Below, piece by piece: positions 47,921-59,356 of a stretch of 64,000 nt of DNA. The stretch lies in NCBI GenBank assembly GCA_963809965.1, contig CAWELU010000023.1:186001-250000 (forward strand). The letters are read 5' to 3'. This stretch comes from CAIWHR01 sp963809965 (GTDB lineage: Bacteria; Pseudomonadota; Gammaproteobacteria; Burkholderiales; Casimicrobiaceae). Position 1 is the stretch's first letter; each line of letters begins with the position of its first letter. The position numbers and the translations under genes were made by a program. The notes beneath the pieces are model-generated. The model made no database searches. It was not told the DNA's origin and was given only the letters and a program-made list of their open reading frames with translations.

Positions 47921-49369
47921 ATGCGCCGTCAACGCAACGCCAAGGTCGTCGCCACGCTCGGACCGGCAAGCTCGACGCCGGAGGTCATCAGCAACCTCTT
48001 CCACGCCGGTGTCGACGTGTTCCGGCTCAACTTCAGCCACGGCACGCATGCCGAGCACCGGAAGCGGATGCGGGCGATCCGGGCCGTCGAGAAACAGGTG
48101 GGACGCCCGATCGGCGTGCTGATCGACCTGCAGGGTCCGAAGCTGCGGATCGGCACTTTCGCGGACGGGCCGATCGAGCTCGAACCGGGTGCCGAATTCC
48201 GTCTCGATCTCGGTCCCGCGCCAGGCAATGTGAAGCGGGTGTCCCTGCCGCACCCGGAGATCTTCGCGGTCATGACGCCGGGCCTCGAGCTGCTGCTCGA
48301 CGACGGGAAGCTGCGTCTGGTCGTCGAGCATTGCGGGCTCGGCCACGCGCTGACGCGGGTCGCCGTCGGCGGCAAGCTCTCCGAGCGCAAGGGCGTGAAC
48401 ATTCCCGACGCGATCATCCCGCTGTCGCCGCTCACCGCGAAGGATTGGCGCGATCTCGAGTTCGGTCTCAAGCTCGGCGCCGACTGGGTCGGCCTGTCCT
48501 TCGTCCAGCGCCCCGAGGACATCGACGAGGCGCGCACGATGATCGACGGTCGCGCGGCGATCGTGGCCAAGCTCGAGAAGCCGCTGGCGATCAAGGCGCT
48601 CGATGCGATCGTCGACAAAGCGGACGGGATCATGGTCGCGCGCGGCGATCTCGGCGTCGAGATGCGTCCGGAACAGGTCCCGACGGTGCAGCGCCGCATC
48701 CTGCGCGCCTGCCGGCGCGCGGGCAAGCCGGTGATCGTCGCCACCCAGATGCTCGAATCGATGATCGCCTCGCCGGTGCCCACGCGGGCGGAAGCCTCGG
48801 ACGTCGCAACGGCGGTCTACGAAGGCGCCGACGCGGTCATGCTGTCCGCCGAATCCGCTTCGGGTCAGTACCCGGTCGAGGCGGTGGAGATGATGGACCG
48901 GATCATCCGCGAGGTCGAACAGGACCAGTATTACCGGACGCTCACCGACGCCCAGTATTCGGAACCGCGCAAGACGGCCGCCGACGCGATCTCGCACTCG
49001 ATGCGCGAGGCCGCACACATCGTGTCGGCGAAGGCGACCGTCATCTACACGCATTCGGGTTTCTCGAGCATCCGCGCGTCGCGCGAACGGCCCGAGGCGC
49101 CAATCCTCTCGCTCACCCCGAAGATCGCGACCGCCAGGCGCCTCGCATTGGTGTGGGGCGTCCATTCGGTTCTCACGCACCAGACCACCGACATCAATAC
49201 GATGACCGACCTCGCCTGCCGGACGGCGCTGGACGAGGGCTTTGCCGCCGCCGGCGACAGCGTCGTGATCGCGGCCGGCGTCCCGTTTGGCAAGGCCGGA
49301 ACGACGAACCTGCTGCGGATCGCAACGGTCACGTCGGGAACCGTGCGCCGCCCCGCCAAGAAGGCCTGA
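47921..49369 (+). CDS. pyk: Pyruvate kinase
   Basis: Pyk makes pyruvate and ATP from PEP. The 482-residue protein is intact: RNAKVVATLGPASSTPEVIS, VFRLNFSHGTHAEH, VLIDLQGPKLRIGTFADGPI, the catalytic IVAKLEKPLAIKALDAIVDK, GIMVARGDLGVEMRPEQVP, PVIVATQMLESMIASPVPTR and the C-terminal allosteric domain. It starts 9 bases after the M20 gene and closes the hyi-glycerate kinase cluster. A pyk gene at the end of glyoxylate/glycerate operons is a known arrangement in Pseudomonas and relatives. Confidence 0.96.
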   Translation: MRRQRNAKVVATLGPASSTPEVISNLFHAGVDVFRLNFSHGTHAEHRKRMRAIRAVEKQVGRPIGVLIDLQGPKLRIGTFADGPIELEPGAEFRLDLGPAPGNVKRVSLPHPEIFAVMTPGLELLLDDGKLRLVVEHCGLGHALTRVAVGGKLSERKGVNIPDAIIPLSPLTAKDWRDLEFGLKLGADWVGLSFVQRPEDIDEARTMIDGRAAIVAKLEKPLAIKALDAIVDKADGIMVARGDLGVEMRPEQVPTVQRRILRACRRAGKPVIVATQMLESMIASPVPTRAEASDVATAVYEGADAVMLSAESASGQYPVEAVEMMDRIIREVEQDQYYRTLTDAQYSEPRKTAADAISHSMREAAHIVSAKATVIYTHSGFSSIRASRERPEAPILSLTPKIATARRLALVWGVHSVLTHQTTDINTMTDLACRTALDEGFAAAGDSVVIAAGVPFGKAGTTNLLRIATVTSGTVRRPAKKA

Positions 49370-49420
49370 CTTTCCGTCGCAACGCCGCGTCGGCGGCTAG
49401 CGCGTCCGGACAGGCGCGAA

Positions 49421-50807
49421 CTACGCCTGCGCGAGCAGCCTTCGCGCGAGGCGATTGTGCCGCTCGACATGAGGCTGGACATCCAGCGTCGCGAGCTCTC
49501 CACCGCGCACGATGATGCGGCCGTCGATGACGGAGTATCCGACGGGTGCCGGGTCGCAAAAAACCAGCGCCGCCACCGGATCGTCGACGGCCCCGGCGTG
49601 CGGCAGGCCGCCGACGTCGAAGGCGACGAAGTCGGCCGCCATCCCGACCGCGAGATGGCCGATGTCGTCGCGCCCGAGCACCGTCGCGCCGCCGCGAGTC
49701 GCCATCTCCAGTACGGCGCGCGCCGAAAGCGCACCGGGGTCTCCGGAAAGCCGTGCGAGCAGCAACGCCTGTCGCGCTTCGCCCAGCATCTGACCACCGT
49801 CGTTGGATGCGCTGCCGTCGACTCCCAGGCCGACGTTGACACCGGCATCACGCATTCGACGCACCGGTGCGATGCCGGACCCCAGGCGCATGTTCGAGCA
49901 AGGGCAATGGGCCACCCCGGTGCCGGTGAGCGCAAACAGCGCGATCCCCGGCGCATCGAGCTGCACACAATGCGCGTGCCACACGTCGGTGCCGATCCAG
50001 CCGAGCGTCTCGGCATACTCGGCCGGCGTCTTGCCGTACTTCTCGCGGCTGTACGCGACGTCGTTCACGCTCTCGGCCAGGTGGGTGTGCAGGCCGACGC
50101 GGTAACTGCGTGCCAGCACCGCCGCCTCGCGCATCAGGCTCTCGGTGACGCTGAACGGCGAGCACGGCGCGACCCCGACCCGCAGCATCGCGTACCGCGC
50201 CGGGTCGTGGAAAGCCTCGATCACGCGCCGCGCATCCCGCAGGATTGCATCCTCGTCCTCGGTCAATGCGTCGGGCGGCAGGCCACCGCGCGATTCTCCG
50301 AGACTCATCGCGCCGCGCGTGGCATGGAAGCGCAGGCCGATCTCCCCCGCCGCCTCGATCGTGTCGTCGAGCCGGCACCCGTTCGGATACGTGTACAGGT
50401 GGTCGCTCGACGTCGTGCAGCCTGACAGGATCAGCTCGGCCATCGCCGTCGTCGCCGAGACGCGGATCATCTCCGGCGTCAAGCCGCGCCCAGATCGGAT
50501 AGAGCGCTTTCAGCCACCCGAAGAGCTCGCTGTCCTGCGCGGCATGCACCGCACGCGTCAGCGTTTGAGCCATGTGGTGATGCGTATTGACGAGTCCGGG
50601 CAGCACCACATGACCGGCGAGCTCGATCACCTCGTCTGCGGTTGCCGGCAGATCGCGGGTCGCGCCGACCGCTTCGATCCGGTTGCCGCGCACGAACAGC
50701 GCGCCGTCGCGTATCTCGCGCCGCGTCGCATCCATCGTTACCAGCACGTCGGCGTGGCGCGCGAGGAGCGTCCGTTCCCCTTCCGTCTCCGTCGCCGTGA
50801 CCATCAT
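49421..50807 (-). CDS. 8-oxoguanine deaminase, one frameshift
   Basis: This zinc amidohydrolase turns 8-oxoguanine into urate. The N-terminal part has VLPGLVNTHHHMAQTLTRAV and SELFGWLKALYPIWARL. One extra base near 50485 precedes TPEMIRVSATTAMAELILSG. Further motifs are CTTSSDHLYTYPNGCRLDDT, SYRVGLHTHLAESVNDVAYS, WHAHCVQLDAPGIALFALTG and NVGLGVDGSASNDGGQMLGE. The NTHHHMAQTLTRAV and SSDHLYTYPNG blocks distinguish 8-oxoguanine deaminase from atrazine-type relatives, as I recall the family. The ATG overlaps the guaD stop as ATGA. The rebuilt length is about 461 residues. Confidence 0.85.
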
Positions 50808-52137
50808 TGGCGGGCACGCGTCCAAGCCGGCCGACCGAGAATATGCGTCGCGTACACGGCACGGTCATCGCCCAGCATGATCAAGGCGAAAAGCTTTTCG
50901 GCGAGCGTATCGGTGCGCGCAAGCCGCCGCTCCAGCAACGGCGTCGCGGCCGGGTCCAGGACCACGAAATCCGCCTCCTTGCCCGCGTCGAAGTTGCCGA
51001 TCCGGTCGTCGAGGTAGAGCGATGCGGCGCCGCCGAGCGTCGCGAGATAGAACGCGCGCAGCGGTGACAGGGGGTGTCCGGCGAGCTGGCAGACCTTGTA
51101 CGCCTCGTCGAGCGTGCGCAGCATCGAGAAGCTGGTGCCGCCGCCGACATCGGTGCCGATGCCGACGCGCGCGCCGGCCTCGTACGCCGCGTGTGCATCG
51201 AACGTTCCGCTGCCCAGGAAAAGGTTCGATGTCGGGCAGAACGACATCGCCGCGCCGGATGCGGCCATCCGCTGCCGGTTCGTTGCGTCGAGATGAATGC
51301 AGTGCGCGTAGACCGCGCGCTCGCGCAGCAAGCCGGTAGCGATCGTAGACATCGAGATAGCTGCGGCTCCACGGAAAGAGCTCCGCCACCCACGCCACTT
51401 CGCCGCGGCTTTCCGCGACGTGCGATTGGAGGAAAACGCCGGGGTGCTCGTCCAGAAGCCGCCCGCACAGCTCGAGCTGTCGCTCGGTCGAGGTCGGTGC
51501 GAAACGCGGGGTCACCGCGTAGGAGAGCCGGTTGTGGTCGTGCCACTTGGCGATCAGCGCCGCGCTGTCCGCGTAGCCTTTTTCGGCCGTATCGCGCACG
51601 GACTCCGGAACGTTGCGGTCGGTGAGCACCTTGCCGGCAACCAGGCGCATCGATTCGGCCTCGGCGGCCTCGAAGATCGCGTCCACCGACGACGCATGAG
51701 TCGTCGCGAACACCATCGCGGTGGTCGTTCCGTTGCGCAACAGTTCCCGCACGAAGAAGCCCGCCACCTCCGCGGCGTGGGTCGGGTCGGCGAAACGCGC
51801 CTCTGCGGGAAACGTGTATCGCTCGAGCCATTCCAGCAGCTGCGCACCGTGGGATGCGATGATGTCCGTCTGCGCGTAGTGAACGTGAGTGTCGACGAAG
51901 CCCGGAACGATCAGCTTGCCGCGGTAGTCGGTCACCGGCACCTGCGAGGCCAGCGTCGGCAATATCGTGGCCGCGGGTCCCAGCGCGACGACCTTGCCGT
52001 CGCGGACGAGCAGCAGACCGTCCGCCTGATGGCGAAGCGCCGCATCGCCGAGCGGTTGCCGGATCGCCGGCGAAATCGACGATCTCGCCGCGAAAGGCGA
52101 AGGTCGCTCCGGGGTTGGCGGGCTTGTCGACCGGCAT
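50804..52137 (-). CDS. guaD: Guanine deaminase, several frameshifts
   Basis: GuaD converts guanine to xanthine. The start gives MPVDKPANPGATFAFRGEIV. After shifts in the first 60 codons comes the zinc motif LIVPGFVDTHVHYAQTDIIA, diagnostic for GuaD, then EWLERYTFPAEARFADPTHA, TTAMVFATTHASSVDAIFEA and HPGVFLQSHVAESRGEVAWV. One extra base near 51335 precedes AVYAHCIHLDATNRQRMAAS, SFCPTSNLFLGSGTFDAHAA and VGIGTDVGGGTSFSMLRTLD. The length of about 443 residues is normal. It lies between puuD and 8-oxoguanine deaminase on one strand. Confidence 0.93.
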
Positions 52138-52157
52138 CAAGCACTCTTCTGCGCGGA

Positions 52158-53349
52158 TCAGCGCTTTGCGCCCTGTGCGTACCAGGCCGCGACGAGCGCG
52201 CGTTCGTCGTCGGTCATCCGCGGTCAGGTTGCCGATGGGCATGTAGCGGTTGCCGACGGTTTCGGCGATCTTCGCCGCGTGCTGCGCGATCTGCTCGGGA
52301 GTCTCGAGCAGCACGCCCTTCGGCGGCTGCGCGAAACCCGCCTGCGTCGGTGTCGCGGCATGGCAGGAGACGCAGCGCTCGACGAGCACCGTCCGTCACC
52401 TGCGCGAACGCGACCTCGCCGCTTGGCGGCCACGGTAGGCTTGGGGGCGATGACCACTGCCAGGCCGACGAGCAACACGACGGCGATCGCCGGCAGCGCC
52501 GGTCGCACGGTCCCCTTGTGCCGCAGCACGAAGAACTGCCGGATCAGCACGCCGGCCAGCATGATCGACACCGAGCACGGCCCAGCCGTACGGATGGCTG
52601 TAGGTCATCGGGTAGTGGTTGCTGATCATCACGAACAGCACCGGCAGCGTGAAATAGGTGTTGTGCACCGAGCGTTGCTTGCCGATGATCCCCGGCGCGG
52701 GGTCGGGCTCCCGGCCGGCGCGGATGTCGGCGACCATCCGCTTCTGCCCGGGGATGATGTGGAAGAAGACGTTGGCCACCATGATCGTGCCGATCATCGC
52801 GCCGACGTGGACGTAGGCGGCGCGCGCGCCGAAGACGTGGAACAGCGCCCACGTCGCCGCCATCACCAGCACCAGCACCAGCGCCGCGAGCAGATTTTCG
52901 CGCCGCGCGAGGATCCGGCAGAGCAGGTCGTAGACCAGCCAGCCGCCGGCGAGAAACGCGATGCTGATGGCGATCGCCGCGGCCGGCGACAGCGGCAGCA
53001 CGCTGCTGTCGATGAGGTACGAGCTGGCGCCATACCAGTAGATGAGCGCCATGAGCCCCATTCCCGACAGCCAGGTCGTGTACGCCTCCCATTTCGACCA
53101 GTGGAGATTGTCGGGCAGCGGCTCGCCCTTCGGTCCGGTCAGGAACTTCTGGCTGCAGTAGAAGCCGCCGCCGTGCACCGCCCAGAGCTCGCCGAACACA
53201 CCGCGCCGCTTGTCCTCCGGCTTCGCCGGGGGCAAGAGCGAATTGTCGAGCATCACGAAGTAGAACGACGCACCGATCCACGCAATGCCGGTGACGAGAT
53301 GCAGCCACCGGACGAGCAGGTTGAGCCAGTCGACGATGTAGGCTTCCAT
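52158..53349 (-). CDS. puuD: Membrane-bound urate hydroxylase PuuD with C-terminal cytochrome c, several frameshifts
   Basis: PuuD oxidises urate to 5-hydroxyisourate at the inner membrane, passing electrons to the respiratory chain. The N-terminal transmembrane part (DUF989 type) reads WLNLLVRWLHLVTGIAWIGA, LWAVHGGGFYCSQKFLTGPK, WSKWEAYTTWLSGMGLMALI and VHNTYFTLPVLFVMISNHYP. Extra bases near 52578 and in the linker lead to IMLAGVLIRQFFVLRHKGTV and then the haem-binding CVSCHAATPTQAGFAQPPKG of the cytochrome c domain. It ends ALVAAWYAQGAKR. The length of about 396 residues is normal. It replaces a soluble uricase in this pathway. Confidence 0.9.
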
Positions 53350-53462
53350 GCGAGACCTTGGCGATCAGAGGCGGCCGTGTTCCCCCGTGCCGCCCCGGCG
53401 GACGACGGGAGACCTCCTGCGACCGACGACCCGGCCGCGGGGGGAGCGCTCCGGATCGGCGA

Positions 53463-54549
53463 CTATTTCTTCGGGAGCTTGCTGGCCACGCCTTCGACGT
53501 AGTAGTCCATCTTGCCCAGCTCGTCGTCGGTCATCGTCTTGCCCGCCGGCACGCGGATCTTGCCGTCCTGGTCGACGACCGGGCCCGCGAACGGATGGAA
53601 CGTACCGGCCTTGAGCTCGCCTTCGAGCTTCGCGACCTGCGCCTTCACGTCCGCGGGAATCGCCGGGTTCAACGGTGCGAGCTTGATCATGCCGTCCTTC
53701 ATCCCGCCCCAGACGTTGGTCGTCTTCCACATGCCGCCGATCGCGTCGCCGACCGACTTCGCGTAGAAGTCGCCCCAGACGTGCGTCGTCGCCGTCAGGT
53801 GCGCCTTCGGGCCGTATTTCGACATGTCGGAGTGGTAGCCGAACGCGTACTTGCCCTTTTCCTCGGCGGCCTGGACGACGGCGGTCGAGTCGGTGTGATG
53901 CGTGATGACGTCGGCGCCCTGCGAGAGCAGCGTGTTGGCGGCCTCGCGTTCCTTGCCCGGGTCGTACCAGGAGTTGACCCAGATCACGCGCACTTCGGCC
54001 TTCGGATTGACGCTGCGCGCGCCGCGCGTGAACGCATTGATGCCCTGGAGCACTTCGGGGATCGGAAACGCGGCGACGTAGCCCAGGACGTTCGACTTGG
54101 TCATCTTGCCGGCGATCACGCCGTTGAGATACCGGCCCTCGTAGAAGCGCGCGTTGTAGATGCCGAAGTTCGGGCCGGTCTTGTAGCCCGTCGCATGCAT
54201 GAAGATGACCTTCGGGAACTGCTTGGAGACCTTTTCCATGTAGTTCATGTAGCCGAAGGAGGTCGCGAAGACGACGCTGCAGCCGCTCTGCGCGAGCTCG
54301 CGGATCACGCGCTCGGCATCCGCGCCTTCCGCGACGTTTTCGACGTACTTCGTCTTCACCTTGCCCGCAAGCGCCTTCTCCATGTCCCTGCCGGCCCAGG
54401 TCGTGCTGGTACGTCCAGCCCGCGTCCCCGATCGGGCTCACGTACACATAGCAGATGCTTGCCGGATCGGCGGCGGCCGCGGTGGTCGCGAGTGCTGCGG
54501 CACCCGTCAACGCGGCCAGTACCCTGATGATGCTTCGCCATTGCAACAT
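53463..54549 (-). CDS. BMP-family ABC transporter substrate-binding protein, one frameshift
   Basis: A periplasmic binding protein of the basic membrane protein (PnrA/Med) family, whose members bind purine nucleosides or bases. A signal peptide (IIRVLAALTGAAALATTAAA) precedes SICYVYVSPIGDAGWTYQHD. One extra base near 54395 precedes MEKALAGKVKTKYVENVAEG. Conserved phrases follow: VVFATSFGYMNYMEKVSKQF, FPKVIFMHATGYKTGPNFGI, NARFYEGRYLNGVIAGKMTK, FPIPEVLQGINAFTRGARSV and VWGDFYAKSVGDAIGG. The length is about 361 residues. Its place among xdh and guaD genes suggests a purine ligand, perhaps xanthine, guanine or urate. Confidence 0.9.
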
Positions 54550-54658
54550 TTGCTGCCTCCTCTCGATGAAGTCCCGTGACCGGAAATCGCCGGTCCTGCC
54601 TGCTGCTACCTGATTCCATCCCTCCGCGGGGTCACGTTCGCGGGCGCGGCCATCTCAT

Positions 54659-55591
54659 CTATGCATCCGGCCGGTACGGCTGCCCGAGCGACGCCGGCGA
54701 GTTCAAGCGAATCGTGTTCACGTTGCGCGAGATCGCGACCAGCACGATGATCGTCGCCCAATACGGGAGCGAGGACAGGAATTGCGACGGAATCTCGAGC
54801 TGCGCACCCGAACCCTGCACGAAGAGCTGCGCGATCATGACTCCGCCGAACAGATACGCGCCGACCAGCACGCGCAGCGGACGCCACGTCGCGAATACGA
54901 CCAGCGCCAGCGCGATCCAGCCCCGTCCCGCCACCATGCCCTCGACCCACAGCGGCGTATAGAACACCGACAGGAAAGCGCCGCCCAATCCGCCCATGGC
55001 GCCGCCGAACAGCGTCGCGAGATACCGGATGCGGATCACGGGATAGCCGATCGAATGCGCCGAGGCCGGCGCTTCGCCGATTGCGCGTAGGACGAGACCG
55101 GCCCGGCTCCGGTAGAGGAACCAGACGATGCCGGCGAACAGCACCCAGGAGACATAGACGAGCCACTGCTGGTCGAACACGGCCGGCCCGAGCACCGGAA
55201 TGTCGGCCAGGAGGGGAATGCGCAGCGTCGGCACCGCCGGCAGCGTCGCCGATTCGTAGGGCTTGCCGATGAACGCCGAGAGACCCACGCCGAAGATCGA
55301 CAGCGCGAGTCCCGACGCCACCTGATTCGCCATCAGCGTCAACGTGAGGAAAGCGAAAACGAGCGACATCAACGCGCCTGCGCCGATGCCAGCGAGTGCG
55401 CCGAACGAGGCACTCCCTGAATGATGCGCCGCTGCGAACCCGGCGATCGCGCCGACCGCCATGATGCCCTCGGCGCCAAGGTTCAGCACGCCCGCCTTCT
55501 CGGTGACGAGTTCGCCCAACGCCGCGATGATGAGCGGCGTGCCGGCGATGATGGTCGCCACCAGGATCGAGGTCAGGATGCCGTGCTCCAT
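54659..55591 (-). CDS. ABC transporter permease (NupQ/YufQ type)
   Basis: An intact 310-residue inner-membrane permease of the BPD_transp_2 group, paired with BMP-family binding proteins. Hydrophobic segments include ILVATIIAGTPLIIAALGEL, MSLVFAFLTLTLMANQVASG, YVSWVLFAGIVWFLYR and GWIALALVVFATWRPLRVLV. The conserved NLGAEGIMAVGAIAGF sits near residue 37. It lies 9 bases after the first permease gene and completes the two-permease importer. Confidence 0.92.
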   Translation of the reverse strand: MEHGILTSILVATIIAGTPLIIAALGELVTEKAGVLNLGAEGIMAVGAIAGFAAAHHSGSASFGALAGIGAGALMSLVFAFLTLTLMANQVASGLALSIFGVGLSAFIGKPYESATLPAVPTLRIPLLADIPVLGPAVFDQQWLVYVSWVLFAGIVWFLYRSRAGLVLRAIGEAPASAHSIGYPVIRIRYLATLFGGAMGGLGGAFLSVFYTPLWVEGMVAGRGWIALALVVFATWRPLRVLVGAYLFGGVMIAQLFVQGSGAQLEIPSQFLSSLPYWATIIVLVAISRNVNTIRLNSPASLGQPYRPDA

Positions 55592-55600
55592 CGTCGTCTC

Positions 55601-56658
55601 TCAATGCCTGGCGCCGGCAAAGCGCAGCCGGTAGTTGACGAACACATCGGCGCCCAGCAGGAAGAACAACAGCATTCCCTGGAAGACCTTCGAGATCGAC
55701 GAAGGCAGGTTGAGGTACTGCTGCGCCTGCTCGCCGCCGAGGTAGAGCAATGCCATCAGGAGGCTCGCGAAAAAGATGCCGACCGGATTGAGGCGGCCGA
55801 CGAAGGCGACGATGATCGCCGCGAATCCGTAGTTGTTCGACAACGTGCTCGGTCAGCTGTCCCATCGGCCCGGACACCTCGCCCATCCCCGCGATGCCGG
55901 CCATCGCGCCGCCCGCGAGGAGCCCGGTCCAGATCGTCCGTTTGGCGGAAAAGCCGGCGTAGCGTGCCGCTGCCTCGGCCTGCCCCGCGACCTGCATCTG
56001 GAAACCGGGGAAGCTGCGGTGCATGAACACGTAGCCGGCCAGCAGCGCCGTCAACGCCAGCAGGAATGCCGCATTGAGCCGCGTCCCTTCGATCAGGATC
56101 GGCAGGATCGCGGCGTCGTGGAACATCTTCGTTTGCGGAAAATTGAATCCCTCGGGGTCCTTCCAGGGCCCGTGCACGAGCCAGGAGACGCCGAGCTGCG
56201 CGATGTACACGAGCATCAGCGAGACGAGGATCTCGTTCGCGTTGAACCGGGTCTTCAGTACCGCCGCGATCGAAGCCCACAGCGCGCCGCCGACGGCACC
56301 GCCGACCACCATCAGCGGCAGCAGCAGCGGGTTGGTGCTGCCTTCGAAGTACAATGCGATGCCGCCGCCCGCGATCGCGCCGACGATGTACTGGCCCTCG
56401 GCGCCGATGTTCCAGACGTTGGCCCGAAAGCCCACCGCAAGGCCGACCGCGATCAGCATCAGCGGCGTGGCCTTGAGCAGCAGCTCGGCCACGCCATAGG
56501 CGTCCTTGAGCGGACTCAGGAAGAAGACCCGAAACCCCTCGGCGGGGTTCTTGCCGAGGGCGGCGAACACGACCAGCCCGCCAAGGAGTGTCAGCGCGAC
56601 CGCGAGCAGCGGCGACGCGTAGCGCATCGCATTGGACGGCTCCGGCCGCGCTTCGAGC

Positions 56659-56669
<11 letters not shown>
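55601..56669 (-). CDS. ABC transporter permease (NupP/YufP type), one frameshift
   Basis: The first permease of the purine/nucleoside-type importer, about 355 residues. It shows SPLLAVALTLLGGLVVFAAL, FRANVWNIGAEGQYIVGAIA, KTRFNANEILVSLMLVYIAQ, VSWLVHGPWKDPEGFNFPQT and GEVSGPMGQLTEHV. One extra base near 55846 precedes SNNYGFAAIIVAFVGRLNPV, and the C-terminus is MLLFFLLGADVFVNYRLRFA. The ATG overlaps the ATPase stop by 11 bases. Confidence 0.9.
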
Positions 56670-58230
<1,561 letters not shown>

Positions 58231-58286
58231 GCTTCTCCCCTCGAGCGATCTGGTTGCGCCGGTCGTTCGGGTGTCCCGCCCGCGCT

Positions 58287-59350
58287 TCAGGCGCGGCGCG
58301 CGTTGCGGTCCGCAACAGCCGCGGTCCGCCGACTGAAGACCTGCAGAATCTCGGCCGCGACCGCGATCGCGATCACGGCGGGCTCCTTGCCCGCGATCTC
58401 GGCGATACCGATCGGGCAAGTCATCTTGTCGAGGCGCGAGCGTTCCATGCCGCGCGCCGCCAACCGCTGCTCGAACTGGCGTCGTTTCGACACCGAGCCG
58501 ATGAGCCCGAAATAGGCATAGTCGTCGCGCGCAAGGATACACTCGGTGAGCGCTTCGTCCTGCGCGTGACTGTGCGTCATCACCAGGAAATAGGCGCCGA
58601 CCGGCGCCGCGGCGACCTCGGCCTCCGGCGCATCGGTCGTCACACACTCGACATGACCTGGAAGGTCAGCCGGAAACGCATCGTCGCGCGCATCGATCCA
58701 GGTGATCCGGCAGCGGACGTCCGCGAGCACGCGAACGAGCGCCCGACCGACGTGGCCGGCGCCGAACAGAACGACGTGCAGATCGGGCTGGCGCAGGACA
58801 TCGAGAAAACACTCGATGGCGTCGGGCTCGCCCAAGGTTCGCAATCGCGATTCGCCGCGATTCGCGAGCGCGGCCCGCGCGAGCGTCCCGGCTGCTTCGT
58901 CGCGCGCGGCGGAGCCCAGCGTCCCCGACAGTCGGTCCATCGTGACGACCAGGCGCTCCTCGCTCGCCTCCCCCCGTACCGGCGTGACCAGCACGCAGTC
59001 GGCGTGTTCCGATCTGTGCCCGCAGCAGTGCATCGAGCCACATCGAGCGGTGGTGCACCGGCTCGAAAAGCAGCTGGGCAAGGCCGCCGCAGCATTGACC
59101 CAGGCTCGCGCCCAGCGGAAAGCGATGCAGCGCCGCCCCGGCAGGTGCTGTCAGCAGATTGCGCGCGATGTCGATGGCCTTGAATTCGAGGTGGCCCCCG
59201 CCGATCGTCCCGTGGATGGCGTCGGCGGTGACCAGCATACGCGTCCCGGAGGCTCGCGGGACCGATCCCTTCGCCGCAACGACCGTGACCAACACCGCCG
59301 GCGTGCGCGAATCCGCCAGCGCGGACAAGCGACTGAATCCAATCGCTCAT
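58287..59350 (-). CDS. xdhC: Xanthine dehydrogenase accessory protein XdhC, frameshifted
   Basis: XdhC binds molybdenum cofactor, helps sulfurate it and inserts it into XdhB. The N-terminus MSDWIQSL is followed, after one extra base, by SALADSRTPAVLVTVVAAKG, SVPRASGTRMLVTADAIHGT and IGGGHLEFKAIDIARNLL. After further shifts come LGQCCGGLAQLLFE and the C-terminal Rossmann fold LHVVLFGAGHVGRALVRVLA, APVGAYFLVMTHSHAQDEAL and YAYFGLIGSVSKRRQFEQRL. The length is about 354 residues. It is third in the xdhABC order. Confidence 0.92.
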
Positions 59351-59356
59351 CGTGAG

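Noticed and set aside
46940..49180. 746-codon minus-strand open frame opposite the M20 and pyk genes
   Set aside because: Low-complexity, Arg/Asp/Gly-rich translation with no family features. The plus strand encodes intact pyruvate kinase.
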